From assembly GCF_004340875.1 (NCBI RefSeq), contig NZ_SLXQ01000012.1, positions 62,001-126,000 on the forward strand: a DNA stretch of 64,000 nucleotides, given 5' to 3'. Positions 25,053 through 33,397 of this stretch are shown here, piece after piece. How positions within the stretch are numbered: the stretch's first letter is position 1; every line of letters starts with the position of its first letter. The position numbers and the translations under genes are program-made. Origin of the DNA: Tamaricihabitans halophyticus (GTDB lineage: Bacteria > Actinomycetota > Actinomycetes > Mycobacteriales > Pseudonocardiaceae). Below the pieces are notes generated by a model that saw only the letters and a program-made list of their open reading frames with translations, searched no databases and had not been told where the DNA came from.

Positions 25053-26270
25053 ATGAGCCGCATGGACGACGTCCCACAGGGTCTCCCGATGGAGCGGGAT
25101 GCGGGTCCATTCGACCCGCCCCGGCGGATCACCGCGCTGCGCGAGGCTCGCCCGGTCAGCCCCATGATCTTCCCCGACGGTCACGAGGGCTGGCTCGTCA
25201 CCGGCTACGACGCGGTCCGTCAGCTCATGGCCGACACCCGGTTCAGCTCCCGCCAGGACATCGGCATCCTCCACATACCCTACGAAACCCCAGGCATGCC
25301 GACGCCAACCGAGCCATCCCCGCAGACCCCGGGCCTGTTCATCGCCATGGACCCGCCGGATCACACCCGGCTGCGGCGCAAACTCACCGGAGCCTTCACC
25401 GTCAACCGCATGAAGCAGCTCGAGGCGCAGATCTTCGACGTCGCCGAGCGGCAACTGGACGAACTGGCGCGGCTGACCCCACCGGTCGACCTGGTGCAGG
25501 AGTTCGCATTGCCGGTGCCCTCGCTGGTGATCTGTGAACTGCTCGGCGTGCCCTACGAGGACCGCGAGACGTTCCAGACCAATACCGCCAAGTTCATGGT
25601 CAAGGACCAGTCGCTCGAGGAGAAGATGGCCGCGTACGGCGCCATGAACACCTACCTGGCCGAACTGGTCATGCACAAGCGCGCCGAACCGAGTGAAGAC
25701 GTGCTGTCCGACCTGGCCCGCCACGAGGACCTCACCGTCGAGGAGCTGACCGGTGCTGCCTTCCTGCTGTTGCTCGCGGGCCACGAAACCACTGCCAACA
25801 TGCTGGGGCTGGGCGCCTTCGCGCTGTTGGAGAATCCCGAGCAGGCGACCGAGTTGCGCGCCGACCCGAATCTGATGCCCGCCGCGGTCGAGGAACTCAT
25901 GCGCTACCTGTCGGTCGCGGACATCTTCTACCGTTACGCGACCGAGGATCTCGAACTCGGCGGTGAGATGATCGGCGAGGGATCGACCGTCGTCGTTTCG
26001 TTGCTGGCCGCCAACCGGGATCCCCGGCGCTTCGACAACCCCGACGTGCTTGACATCCACCGCAACGCGCGTGGGCACCTGTCCTTCGGTCATGGCATTC
26101 ATCAGTGTCTCGGTCAGCAACTGGCCCCCATGGAGATGCGCGCCGGGTTCGCGGGACTGCTGCGTCGCTTCCCGACCCTCGAGCTCGCCATCCCGCCCGG
26201 CGAGGTGAAGCTCCGGACCGACATGAACATCTACGGTGTCCACGCACTACCGGTGACCTGGATGGTCTAG
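25053..26270 (+). CDS. cytochrome P450 (bacterial class I)
   Basis: A 405-residue soluble P450. The I-helix oxygen-activation motif is AGHETT at 242-247, the K-helix ExxR is EELMR, the PERF-like region is FDNPDVLDIHRNARGHLSFGHG, and the haem ligand is Cys352 in FGHGIHQCLGQQLA. ATG 25053 follows AAAGGACACC. No ferredoxin or reductase gene is adjacent, so electrons must come from elsewhere. Paired SARP boxes link it with the DrrAB exporter: oxidise-and-export of one toxic or secondary metabolite is the simplest model. Confidence 0.95.
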   Translation: MSRMDDVPQGLPMERDAGPFDPPRRITALREARPVSPMIFPDGHEGWLVTGYDAVRQLMADTRFSSRQDIGILHIPYETPGMPTPTEPSPQTPGLFIAMDPPDHTRLRRKLTGAFTVNRMKQLEAQIFDVAERQLDELARLTPPVDLVQEFALPVPSLVICELLGVPYEDRETFQTNTAKFMVKDQSLEEKMAAYGAMNTYLAELVMHKRAEPSEDVLSDLARHEDLTVEELTGAAFLLLLAGHETTANMLGLGAFALLENPEQATELRADPNLMPAAVEELMRYLSVADIFYRYATEDLELGGEMIGEGSTVVVSLLAANRDPRRFDNPDVLDIHRNARGHLSFGHGIHQCLGQQLAPMEMRAGFAGLLRRFPTLELAIPPGEVKLRTDMNIYGVHALPVTWMV

Positions 26271-26644
26271 CCGGTCGTCGGCGTCGATGAGGTCGTTGTT
26301 CTCCCGGAAGTCCGGCAGGCCGCCCGGATACGTGCCGCCTTTCGGGGGGTAGAGCACGTGCGGTCCGCCGGGTCGGTGGTGAAGCCGAACACCGCGATCG
26401 GTCGCGCGGGTGTGCGGTGACCAGCGCGATCCGCGCAACTCGCCACCCGGCACCTGCACGTTTTCTGTCTCGGGACGGGCGCGGCCGGAGGAGCTGACGG
26501 CAACGGCCCGCGCCGAGGTACTCGGCTACGGACAGGCACGACATGTGCACACCCGAGTCCGGCCACAGCGACATAGCCGGTCGCCGAGCCGGTATGACGG
26601 ACCGGCCAGAAAACCGCGAAGCCCGCGACGCTACACTGCACCAT
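26271..26644. other. intergenic region and tRNA promoter
   Basis: 374 bases with no gene I recognise. A minus-strand open stretch (26247-26459, containing HVLYPPKGGTYPGGLPDFRE) may be a gene scrap but lacks a start context. The last 30 bases hold TACACT, a likely -10 for the tRNA-Lys gene; the corresponding sequence upstream of the relic at 14705 has lost it. Confidence 0.4.
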
Positions 26645-26720
26645 GGGCCGTTAGCTCAATCGGTAGAGCTGCGGACTTTTAATCCGTAGGTTCCGGGTTC
26701 GAGCCCCGGGCGGCCCACCA
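26645..26720 (+). tRNA. tRNA-Lys (anticodon TTT), AICE integration site
   Basis: 76 bases including encoded CCA. Acceptor GGGCCGT pairs with GCGGCCC, D-arm GCTCAATCGGTAGAGC, anticodon arm GCGGA-CTTTTAA-TCCGT with TTT at the anticodon, T-arm CCGGG-TTCGAGC-CCCGG. The 3' 40 bases, from the end of the anticodon loop through CCA, are the attL core, so insertion of the element leaves the gene intact. Confidence 0.95.
26681..26720 (+). repeat. attL (40-bp core, 3' half of tRNA-Lys)
   Basis: Begins AATCCGTAGGTTCCGGG and ends GGCGGCCCACCA; identical over 40 bases to 35763-35802, with different bases on both sides (TTTT/AAAC here, AAAG/GATC at the other end). Confidence 0.95.
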
Positions 26721-26765
26721 AACAGCAGGTCAGAGAGGGTATCGAGCCCATCGCTCAAGATCACC

Positions 26766-26782
26766 CCACACTTTACCCACAG
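26766..26782 (+). repeat. 17-bp direct repeat near attL (candidate integrase arm site)
   Basis: CCACACTTTACCCACAG lies 46 bases inside attL and recurs exactly, in the same orientation, at 35629-35645, 117 bases inside attR. In the excised circle the two copies would flank attP, as arm-type integrase sites do. Confidence 0.6.
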
Positions 26783-26786
26783 GAAA

Positions 26787-27941
26787 CTACCCGGACTTCT
26801 TACTCAGGACGTCTTCAAGCGCCACAGCAATCTCGGGGTTCACGAGCTTGCGACCGAGGTAGACATCCTGCGTCATCGACGGCTGTGCATGGCCCAACTG
26901 ATCCGCGATCATCCGCGCACTGAACCCGGCGTCATCGAGAACGGTTGCCGCAGTCTTACGGAAAACATGTGAGGTTACCCAGGCGAACTCATCAGTGCCC
27001 CGCGCCTGCCGAAAGACCCGGTTCGTGTTAGACGGATCACGCAAGCCGTCATGATCGGCAGGAAACACAGGCTGCACGTCGCACCCGATGTCCGCATAAC
27101 GCTGCATGATCATGTCGAGAGCCCACTTAGGCAGCGGCAGTAGCCGTTCCCCCGCAGCAGTCTTGGTTGGGCCTCGCACGAGCCCTCTGCCCTTGATGCG
27201 CTGCACTGTGTAGCGGATGTCCACCGTTGCTCGCTTGAAGTCAACATCTTCCCAATACAACGCCAGAGCTTCGCCAATGCGCACGCCGGTCGCCATCATA
27301 AACCGACACAGGTCCGGTAGGTCCCAACGGACCGCCTTTTCGTCGGCTTCCAGCAGCGCCAGCCACCGTTGACGCTCATCCAATGTTAGAGCCCGAGGCC
27401 CGGTATTCCGGCCGTCACCTAGTGGACGTGTGTCACGTACTGGGTTGAGATCCGTTGCATCATGCCGAGCTGCGTACCCCATGATGCCCGACACCACCGA
27501 TCGGGCCGTCTTAGCCGTTGCGACACCAACCGAGGATGCCAATGCACCCAAGAACCTATCGATCCTCGCTACTGTTGCTTCGCGCACACGAAGTTCCCCA
27601 ACGCCGGGCAAGACACACCGATCCAATATGGACTGATATGTATCTTCGGTACCGGGCGACTTCTTGCCAGCAGCAACCTCACTCCGGATACCGTCCATCC
27701 ATAGCCCGGCAACCTCCCGAAGTCGGGATTCGGAAGTGACACCATCCCCGTCAACTCCGGCACGATCCCTCAAGGCACGTTTCAGGTTGCGCTCCGCTTG
27801 TCCCTTCGTCTTTCCGGAGCGTTCGACAGGCTTAGTACGGCCGTCGAAATCTCGAAAGAGGGTCCTCGCTATACATCCTGATTCTCGTTCCAAAAACCGG
27901 ATCGAACCATAGGTTCCAACCTCCAATGGTGGCCGGCCCAT
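26787..27941 (-). CDS. int: tyrosine site-specific recombinase (AICE integrase)
   Basis: A 384-residue phage-type integrase with an N-terminal arm-binding region, a core-binding SAM-like domain (VAGLWMDGIRSEVAAGKKSPGTEDTYQSIL region) and the catalytic domain. Catalytic residues: Arg221 (ATGVRIGEAL), His325-x-x-Arg328 (SHVFRKT), His351 (LGHAQ) and nucleophile Tyr361 (DVYLG). ATG 27941 overlaps the xis stop by one base (TGATG); an upstream in-frame ATG at 27971 lies within xis. It catalyses integration into and excision from the adjacent tRNA-Lys site. Confidence 0.96.
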   Translation of the reverse strand: MGRPPLEVGTYGSIRFLERESGCIARTLFRDFDGRTKPVERSGKTKGQAERNLKRALRDRAGVDGDGVTSESRLREVAGLWMDGIRSEVAAGKKSPGTEDTYQSILDRCVLPGVGELRVREATVARIDRFLGALASSVGVATAKTARSVVSGIMGYAARHDATDLNPVRDTRPLGDGRNTGPRALTLDERQRWLALLEADEKAVRWDLPDLCRFMMATGVRIGEALALYWEDVDFKRATVDIRYTVQRIKGRGLVRGPTKTAAGERLLPLPKWALDMIMQRYADIGCDVQPVFPADHDGLRDPSNTNRVFRQARGTDEFAWVTSHVFRKTAATVLDDAGFSARMIADQLGHAQPSMTQDVYLGRKLVNPEIAVALEDVLSKKSG

Positions 27942-28129
27942 CAGACGGAAGCTTTCATCTGCGCGAGCCACAGATCGACGTCTTCAGGGCTATACCGCAC
28001 GTACTTGCCCATACGGACACCTTTCGGTCCGTAGCCCTGCGCTCGCCATGCGTACAGCGTGTTCCTCGGGATGCCCAAGTACTCCGCCAAATCGTTGATA
28101 GTCCAGAGTCTTTCCTTGTTGTGCAACAT
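27941..28129 (-). CDS. xis: excisionase, HTH_17/MerR-like
   Basis: A 62-residue winged-helix protein: LWTINDLAEYLGIPRNTLYAWRAQGYGPKGVRMGKYVRYSPEDVDLWLAQ. This is the usual AICE/plasmid excisionase fold that directs the integrase towards excision by bending DNA at attL/attR. It is coupled to int by a one-base stop/start overlap and begins 11 bases after the rep stop, so rep, xis and int are probably transcribed together, as in pSAM2. Confidence 0.92.
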   Translation of the reverse strand: MLHNKERLWTINDLAEYLGIPRNTLYAWRAQGYGPKGVRMGKYVRYSPEDVDLWLAQMKASV

Positions 28130-28139
28130 AATCCAGTCC

Positions 28140-29702
28140 TTATCCAGCTAGGGTCTCCTCCGATTCTTCGCGTGCTGTTTGTTGGCGTTCGCGTGCTTTA
28201 GCGGCTGCTGTATTGGCTAGTGCGGCATCGGCTGTCGTGAGCCAGCCGGTACCGTTGAATAGCCATGACAGGGTGACTACTGCCTCGGTTGCGGCAGAGT
28301 CCTCGTCAGCGCAAGAGGTGCTGAGTGCTTCGGGATTCCGGCCGGCCTGGTAGGCCTTGCGGACGGCGCGGAGGGCTCCGAGGGTGGTGGAGTAGCGGCG
28401 GCTTTTGGTGGAGAAGTGGCCACCGTAGCCGAGCATGTGTGCCCATTTGCGGAGTTTTCCCCAGCCGGGTTTGTTGCCGGTTCCGTTGTCCCATTCGTCG
28501 CGTTGTTCGGTGGTGGTGCAACTGAGGGGATATTGGCCGAGGTACCAGCAGGCTTGGAGTTGGCGGGCTTGATGGGTGTCGTGTTGGGTATAGAGTTCGA
28601 GGCTTTTGTCCGTGAGTGGGCGGGAGACGTGTCCGGTGTCTTCGGTGGCTTTGGTGGCGTATTTGGCGAGATAGCCGGCCACGGCGGTGTTGGACAGGCC
28701 ACCGCGATCATCGATATCGGCGCCGGTGAGGGTGACGGTGCGGCAGTCGAGTTGTTCACCCCAGGTGATGGGCCAGCCATCCCGGTTACGGGGGTGTGGG
28801 GCCGTTGTGAACTGTGTTGCGCCAGCGGCCAGTATAGCGTTACGCAGTTCGGTGCTGGTCAACGCTGGTAGGGGTGGGAACACATCATCCGGGTTTTGCG
28901 GATCGTGGCCGTCGAGGCGGATCAACGCATGAAAGTGGATGACGCCTCGGTGTTGGTATTCAGCGACTTTGGCGTAGGAGACGCGAACGAGGGTGTCGTA
29001 GCGTTTCGCGGCGCGGGCAAGGGTGCGGTTAATGGCTTGCGTGGTGCGCCGCCAGAGTTCCCCGGTGTGTAGGTTCCACGCGGCTTGGTGGGTGTAGTCG
29101 TAGCAGTCCTTGCACAGCGGTTCACCGGCTTGTGGGTCGTCGGGGGTGTGTCGTGCCCAGCAGGCCAAGTTGACGCCATGAGGGCAGCTCTGGGCGGCAC
29201 GGCGGGGGCGGCAGATCCGGTCACCTTCGGGGGATGGGGAGTGGACGGGGCCGAAGCTGGGCGCGCTGAAAGTGACGAACATGCAGGGGTGCTCTGCCAC
29301 AGTCTCCGGGACGCCTTTACCGCCGAGCAGGCCGGCCTTGACGAGATGGTAGGTGTCTTGGCGGTAGGTTTCTGCGCAGGCCGGGCACACTGAGGCGCGA
29401 CGGTTCTTACACGCGACGTAGATCTGTCCGTCCGGCATCGCATCAGTGGGGCGTTCGATGTCGCTGCGGGAACCGTTGCGGGGGTGCCATTCGGCTTCCA
29501 GGCGTAGCCGTACGGGGTGGCTGCACGCGGCAGCGGGCATGATGTGGTTGAGCCACGTGTGGTAGTCGGAGCGGGTGGCGCGTTGCACCAACTGGGTCGT
29601 GATGTCCTGGTAGGGGTGGCGTGGTTCGGCCACGGCACCCAGCCCCACCGCGTGGGGATCTCTCCCGGTGGTGGGGCTGAGTGTCATGGTCGAAACAGTC
29701 AC
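28140..29702 (-). CDS. repSA: RepSA-like rolling-circle replication initiator
   Basis: A 520-residue initiator. The N-terminal half has Cys pairs resembling zinc sites (CKNRRASVCPAC, later CPHGVNLAC and CKDC). MFVTFSAPSFGPVH is a hallmark of actinobacterial RepSA proteins. The HUH motif is His256-Phe-His258 in RGVIHFHALIRLDG; the nicking Tyr lies in the C-terminal half (several candidates, such as VAGYLAKYATK). GTG 29702 overlaps the upstream gene's TGA (GTGA), which fixes the start over the longer frame to 29783. It nicks the double-strand origin of the excised element. Confidence 0.9.
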   Translation of the reverse strand: MTVSTMTLSPTTGRDPHAVGLGAVAEPRHPYQDITTQLVQRATRSDYHTWLNHIMPAAACSHPVRLRLEAEWHPRNGSRSDIERPTDAMPDGQIYVACKNRRASVCPACAETYRQDTYHLVKAGLLGGKGVPETVAEHPCMFVTFSAPSFGPVHSPSPEGDRICRPRRAAQSCPHGVNLACWARHTPDDPQAGEPLCKDCYDYTHQAAWNLHTGELWRRTTQAINRTLARAAKRYDTLVRVSYAKVAEYQHRGVIHFHALIRLDGHDPQNPDDVFPPLPALTSTELRNAILAAGATQFTTAPHPRNRDGWPITWGEQLDCRTVTLTGADIDDRGGLSNTAVAGYLAKYATKATEDTGHVSRPLTDKSLELYTQHDTHQARQLQACWYLGQYPLSCTTTEQRDEWDNGTGNKPGWGKLRKWAHMLGYGGHFSTKSRRYSTTLGALRAVRKAYQAGRNPEALSTSCADEDSAATEAVVTLSWLFNGTGWLTTADAALANTAAAKARERQQTAREESEETLAG

Positions 29703-29917
29703 TGGTCGTAAATTCCTTGCTCGTTGCGGTGCCATGCGTAGATGGCGGTGAGGTCTTCGATAACGTGATCGAGTTGGTTCCACGTGATCAGCACGGGAAG
29801 GCCGATCATCAACCCTGGTTGTTGGGGATGTTGTGCGGTAATCACTACGCCGTCAGATTCCTCGGTCACAGCAATCACTGTCCGTTGTGGATGGTCGTGG
29901 TGTGTTAGGTGTTGCAT
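29699..29917 (-). CDS. small AICE hypothetical protein
   Basis: 72 residues (MQHLTHHDHPQRTVIAVTEESDGVVITAQ and on to VIEDLTAIYAWHRNEQ), acidic, no membrane segment. GTGA overlap with rep suggests translational coupling and a role linked to replication; such short frames precede repSA in many AICEs. No family I can name. Confidence 0.7.
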   Translation of the reverse strand: MQHLTHHDHPQRTVIAVTEESDGVVITAQHPQQPGLMIGLPVLITWNQLDHVIEDLTAIYAWHRNEQGIYDQ

Positions 29918-29926
29918 GGGTTTCTC

Positions 29927-30184
29927 CTATCCGACAACGACCACGAAGGGGCCGTCGTAGGTGTCTACGTCGGTGGTGGTGGCCCATCGGACACCGCTCC
30001 ACTGGTGGAGGCTGTAGCGGTGAATGGGCATGATGTCGTGCACGGTGAACGCGTCTATCGGGAAGACCCCGATCACATCGGAGTCATGGTCATAGCCGAG
30101 TCGGCCAACACCGATCCCGTCGGGCAGTTCAACGAACAGCCACAGTTCGTCATCGGCGGTAGACATCGGAGCGTAGGCGTTCAT
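29927..30184 (-). CDS. small AICE hypothetical protein
   Basis: 85 residues, acidic, beta-rich (ELWLFVELPDGIGVGRLGYDHDSDVIGVFPID). Start ATG 30184 follows AAAGGGGAC. It lies in the same-strand run between the Cys-rich protein and the 72-residue protein, nine bases from the latter. Function unknown. Confidence 0.7.
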   Translation of the reverse strand: MNAYAPMSTADDELWLFVELPDGIGVGRLGYDHDSDVIGVFPIDAFTVHDIMPIHRYSLHQWSGVRWATTTDVDTYDGPFVVVVG

Positions 30185-30201
30185 GAGGGGTGTCCCCTTT
30201 C

Positions 30202-30486
30202 TTAGAAGAGTGCGTCTTGGTTGCGGCAGCAGAGGCAGTAGGCGTTTCCGTCGTGGTCACCGTCGAAGCTGGTGCCACAGGTGCGGCACTGCACCGAGTG
30301 GTTCGGGCGACATTCCCGGCAATAGGGAACGGGTGTGCTGTTGTCCCGGATGAACACGATCCGACAGTCCGGGCATCGGGTGATCCCAGCAGCGCGACTA
30401 ATACGTCCTGTTTGGACTTTACGAAGGTTGCGGTACAGGTGTTGGTCGCGGTGATCCATGGGGCGTGTTTGTCGTTTCATGGTCAC
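30202..30486 (-). CDS. Cys-rich zinc-ribbon-like protein
   Basis: 94 residues with a basic N-terminus and four paired-Cys knuckles: CPDC, YCREC, CRTC and YCLCC, spaced like two zinc ribbons. GTG 30486 overlaps the translocase stop (GTGA). It could bind DNA or act as an adaptor for replication or transfer; similar short zinc-ribbon proteins are common between traSA and repSA genes in AICEs. Confidence 0.75.
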   Translation of the reverse strand: MTMKRQTRPMDHRDQHLYRNLRKVQTGRISRAAGITRCPDCRIVFIRDNSTPVPYCRECRPNHSVQCRTCGTSFDGDHDGNAYCLCCRNQDALF

Positions 30487-31307
30487 GCTGCCTTTCTGAT
30501 GCGGAGATCGCGGGCATAGTCCACGAGCGAGTAGGTGTGAGAATCGGAGAGGAACGCGGACTTCAACCGACCCGGGAAACCACCCTCAGCGAGCAGTAGG
30601 CCAATGCCGCGTTCTGCGGGGGTGATGGTTGCGGCGTTGTAGCCAAGTTGTGCCCAACCGCGCCCCAGGATGATGTCCGATGAAGAATCAGTGGTGCAGC
30701 GGAATGCCCAGCGGTAGCCGAACAGGTCCCGCAGGCTGGTCGGGATGATGTCCGCACTCGGGCGTTGCGTGGCGGCCACAACGATGATGCCGGCAGCTCG
30801 ACCACGCGCCACCAGGTCACGCACCAGCAGAATAAACTCTTCTTGCTGGTCTTTGGTGCCGATCGTGGCCGTGTAGTAGGCCAATTCATCGATCACGGCG
30901 AGGATCACATCAACCGGATCGTTACGGTCAATCTTGCGGCGTTTCGCGGCCGTGAGTTCCTGATAACGCCGGTTGCACTCGGCTTGAAGCTGTCGTAACC
31001 GTAGTAGGGCCAGATCGATATCCGGTCCGACGAACACTTCGGAGACGTCTTCCCATAGACCAAGTTCGACCTGCTTACCGTCGAAGAGCCACAGTGCACA
31101 ATCGGCAGCCAAGGCGCCATGCGCCACAATGTTGTTGAGTGCCACGGATTTCCCCGCGCCAGGTTCTCCACCGATCAGGATGTTGCGGTAGATAAGTTCG
31201 ATCTCGACACGGTGCCCGTACTCATCAACACCCAGATGCACCAGGTCATACATGGACAACCCCGACACCGGGATCGTGTCACCGTGCTTACGCTTCTTGA
31301 GTAGCAT
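30483..31307 (-). CDS. traSA: FtsK/SpoIIIE-type DNA translocase (TraSA-like)
   Basis: A 274-residue motor domain. Walker A GGEPGAGKS at residues 46-54, Walker B ILAVIDEL near 140, and the FtsK-type GRAAGIIVVAATQRPSADIIPTSLRDLFGYRWAFRC segment. ATG 31307 follows AAAGCAGGA; a longer frame starts at 31340. It lacks its own membrane helices. The membrane protein encoded just upstream probably supplies the anchor. It would pump double-stranded DNA between mycelial cells, the sole transfer protein needed in pSAM2-like elements. Confidence 0.93.
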   Translation of the reverse strand: MLLKKRKHGDTIPVSGLSMYDLVHLGVDEYGHRVEIELIYRNILIGGEPGAGKSVALNNIVAHGALAADCALWLFDGKQVELGLWEDVSEVFVGPDIDLALLRLRQLQAECNRRYQELTAAKRRKIDRNDPVDVILAVIDELAYYTATIGTKDQQEEFILLVRDLVARGRAAGIIVVAATQRPSADIIPTSLRDLFGYRWAFRCTTDSSSDIILGRGWAQLGYNAATITPAERGIGLLLAEGGFPGRLKSAFLSDSHTYSLVDYARDLRIRKAA

Positions 31308-31409
31308 GATCAGTCCTGCTTTCCAGTAACCACAAAGCAAAAAGGGGATATAGCGAGAGCACCAGCACCCAAGAAACGCGGTGCGGGGTGCGGGTGCCTC
31401 GTGGGTGGA

Positions 31410-32228
31410 TCAATCGATGTAGTCGGAGAGGTCTTCTCCACCCACCACAACCGCTGGGCGTTCCGGCGTGACATTCGTGGAGGTGTTCTTCCGAGACTTG
31501 CCCGGCTTTTCCGACTTCCCCGAGTTGGTGTCCGTAGCCTCAGTGACCGCCACGGGGGTGGGGTGAAGTTGGGTCACATTGACCGCCGTCAACGGCGTGA
31601 CACCCTCCGGGTCTTGCACGCGACCATGAACCTTGGCCGACAACTTCGCCAACGGTGACTCAACCGGACCACTCTTCTCCAACGGATCGCGGCGAATGAT
31701 CTCGAACGCAACTACCGTGGTCATCTTCCGCACGTGATGGACGCGCGCCTCACGCGCGAAACATGCCGACGCGACATGCGAGAGCACGTTGTCCAACTCA
31801 TCCGGTGACGAACCCGCGCGGGTCCACAACCACACCCGTTCACCAGTCTTCGTGGGCCGTGCCCACAGCATGAACGGCAACGCACCATCCAAATTCATCG
31901 TGCGGAACTTCGCGTTCCGTAAACACGTCCGAATCCGGTGCCGATCAAGAACACACCAGACGCGATACACCACGAACCGGCGCAACCCAGGCCACACCGC
32001 CACGATCAGGAGCACTACCGCGAGACACACCAAGGTCCACACGGTGCCCACCGTGTTGTTGAGCCACAGGATCACCACAACAGCCACCACAGTGACCAGA
32101 ATTTCCACGCGCCAGCGAATCAGCGCACCAATAATCAAGACAGGCCACGACTGCTTCGGGGTCTGCCATACCTCCATCACGTCACCACGTGTTCCCCGAG
32201 CACGGGCACGACCAGTAGACTTAGCCAT
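31410..32228 (-). CDS. AICE membrane protein, probable translocase partner
   Basis: 272 residues starting at ATG 32228 (MAKSTGRARARG). Two adjacent transmembrane helices (VEILVTVVAVVVILWL and VWTLVCLAVVLLIVAVW, about residues 40-85), then a cytoplasmic domain with MLWARPTKTGERVWLWTRAGSSPDELDN, and a disordered Lys/Thr-rich tail. Genes of this kind sit directly upstream of the FtsK-type gene in many AICEs and probably form the membrane part of the transfer pore (TraB N-domain or SpdB-like role). Named function is inference. Confidence 0.75.
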   Translation of the reverse strand: MAKSTGRARARGTRGDVMEVWQTPKQSWPVLIIGALIRWRVEILVTVVAVVVILWLNNTVGTVWTLVCLAVVLLIVAVWPGLRRFVVYRVWCVLDRHRIRTCLRNAKFRTMNLDGALPFMLWARPTKTGERVWLWTRAGSSPDELDNVLSHVASACFAREARVHHVRKMTTVVAFEIIRRDPLEKSGPVESPLAKLSAKVHGRVQDPEGVTPLTAVNVTQLHPTPVAVTEATDTNSGKSEKPGKSRKNTSTNVTPERPAVVVGGEDLSDYID

Positions 32229-32332
32229 GACTCTTCGCCCTCCAAGGCAGAGTTGATAAGAAGAGAGGCACGGAACCGGGTACGGTTCTTGGCGGTTCCT
32301 GCACCGGTCCCGTGCACTCTCAGGAGGAAAAC

Positions 32333-32527
32333 TCAATCAACAATGTGCATGATCGTGATCTCATGCCCATTCACACACGAACCAGTAACAGCGATACGCT
32401 CGCCACGCTCTCCATAGCCACTCGCGGTAGCCGAAGAACCACATCCATCACACTTACCCGTGATGGTTACCTTAGTAATAGAAAAAGAACCTCTTGCCGA
32501 ATCACTGCGATCATATCGCTTAGCCAT
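32333..32527 (-). CDS. small zinc-ribbon-like AICE protein
   Basis: 64 residues from ATG 32527 (after AAGGATTG). CDGC and a later SCVNGHEI give a CxxC...CxxxH metal-site pattern in a Gly/Ser-rich chain. Unknown role; conserved position between the regulator and transfer genes. Confidence 0.65.
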   Translation of the reverse strand: MAKRYDRSDSARGSFSITKVTITGKCDGCGSSATASGYGERGERIAVTGSCVNGHEITIMHIVD

Positions 32528-32552
32528 AACAATCAATCCTTAAAGTAAACCG

Positions 32553-32861
32553 TCACGCGGCTGGATACTCAACAGGGAAACAAATACCGGGAATCTCGAT
32601 ATCCTCCCGATCCATAATCAACTGAGCATGAGCGAGACTGTGATACACAGTCGCCTCATAAAAGTTACGGCGAGCTTCTGGAAGCATCACATCGTTGATC
32701 CGGTCCAACTGGTCCTGATCATCGCTCATCAGATCGCCAAACTCAGTACGCAAGTTCCTTAGATCACTCGCGGCTGAATACAACTCCATAAGATAGTCGC
32801 TGGTTGTACGAAGCTGCGACCACAAAGATTCCACAACTGACTCTGTTATCTGCTGACTCAT
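32553..32861 (-). CDS. AICE hypothetical helical protein
   Basis: 102 residues from ATG 32861 (MSQQITESVVESLW), predicted almost entirely helical and acidic (AASDLRNLRTEFGDLMSDDQDQLDRINDVM). No recognisable family. It is on the same strand as the flanking AICE genes and is less GC-rich than the host genes. Confidence 0.65.
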   Translation of the reverse strand: MSQQITESVVESLWSQLRTTSDYLMELYSAASDLRNLRTEFGDLMSDDQDQLDRINDVMLPEARRNFYEATVYHSLAHAQLIMDREDIEIPGICFPVEYPAA

Positions 32862-32893
32862 GACATGCACTCCCGTCGCACATCAACAATTGA

Positions 32894-33229
32894 TCAGGAA
32901 GACGCGGCCGACGAACTAGACTTAGACGCAGTAACCTGCTTGATCTCAGAAGCCCGATACGCAACACCGTTCTTGCCATTCTGTGCCCACGGAATCGCCT
33001 GCAACTCAACAGCGTTCACAGATGTACCCACGTCAACCTTTGGCGGCTGGGGAGCCGTCACGGTCACGTTGATCACCTCAGCACCACTGTCATCCATGGC
33101 GACAAGCTGCACAGACCACATCGGAACATTCGTATTCCGCTCCATACGCTGAACACCGTTCTGATCAGTCTTCGGCCCAACCTTGCTAACCTGGAACTGA
33201 ACGCGCGACGTATCAATCAGCAAACGCAT
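32894..33229 (-). CDS. Pra/SCO3933-type AICE regulatory protein
   Basis: 111 residues from ATG 33229, twelve bases after GGAGG. The sequence MRLLIDTSRVQFQVSKVGPK, a central VQLVAMDDSGAEVINVTV and the C-terminal VNAVELQAIPWAQNGKNGVAYRASEI match the conserved AICE protein annotated as the SCO3933 family, which occupies the place of the pSAM2 activator Pra. It is the first gene of the long minus-strand run, divergent from the HTH-PLD regulator. By analogy it would switch on rep-xis-int; that is inference. Confidence 0.8.
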   Translation of the reverse strand: MRLLIDTSRVQFQVSKVGPKTDQNGVQRMERNTNVPMWSVQLVAMDDSGAEVINVTVTAPQPPKVDVGTSVNAVELQAIPWAQNGKNGVAYRASEIKQVTASKSSSSAASS

Positions 33230-33333
33230 AACACTGCCCTCCAAGGCGGTTATCACTTCGGTCCTGTCCGCTTCTACGTTTTGCGGAGCACCTAAAGCAT
33301 CAGCCAAGAACAGCGGACACATCACCGCTTGAC

Positions 33334-33382
33334 GGGACACTTAGGGACGTCCTAGCATCGACAAAACGTCCCATCGCGTCCC
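33334..33382. promoter_or_regulatory. repeated GGGAC/GTCCC half-sites in the AICE divergent promoter
   Basis: Within 50 bases lie GGGACAC (33334), GGGACGT (33344), ACGTCCC (33366) and GCGTCCC (33376): two forward and two inverted half-sites. They sit between the Pra-like gene and the HTH-PLD regulator, a natural place for the element's master switch. Confidence 0.55.
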
Positions 33383-33397
33383 GGAGGTGGCAGAGAC

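Noticed and set aside
24597-26243. Long minus-strand open frame (548 codons) opposite the P450
   Set aside because: It is the antisense of a clear P450 gene; composition is Arg/Gly/His-rich shadow sequence with no family motif, a GC-rich codon artefact.
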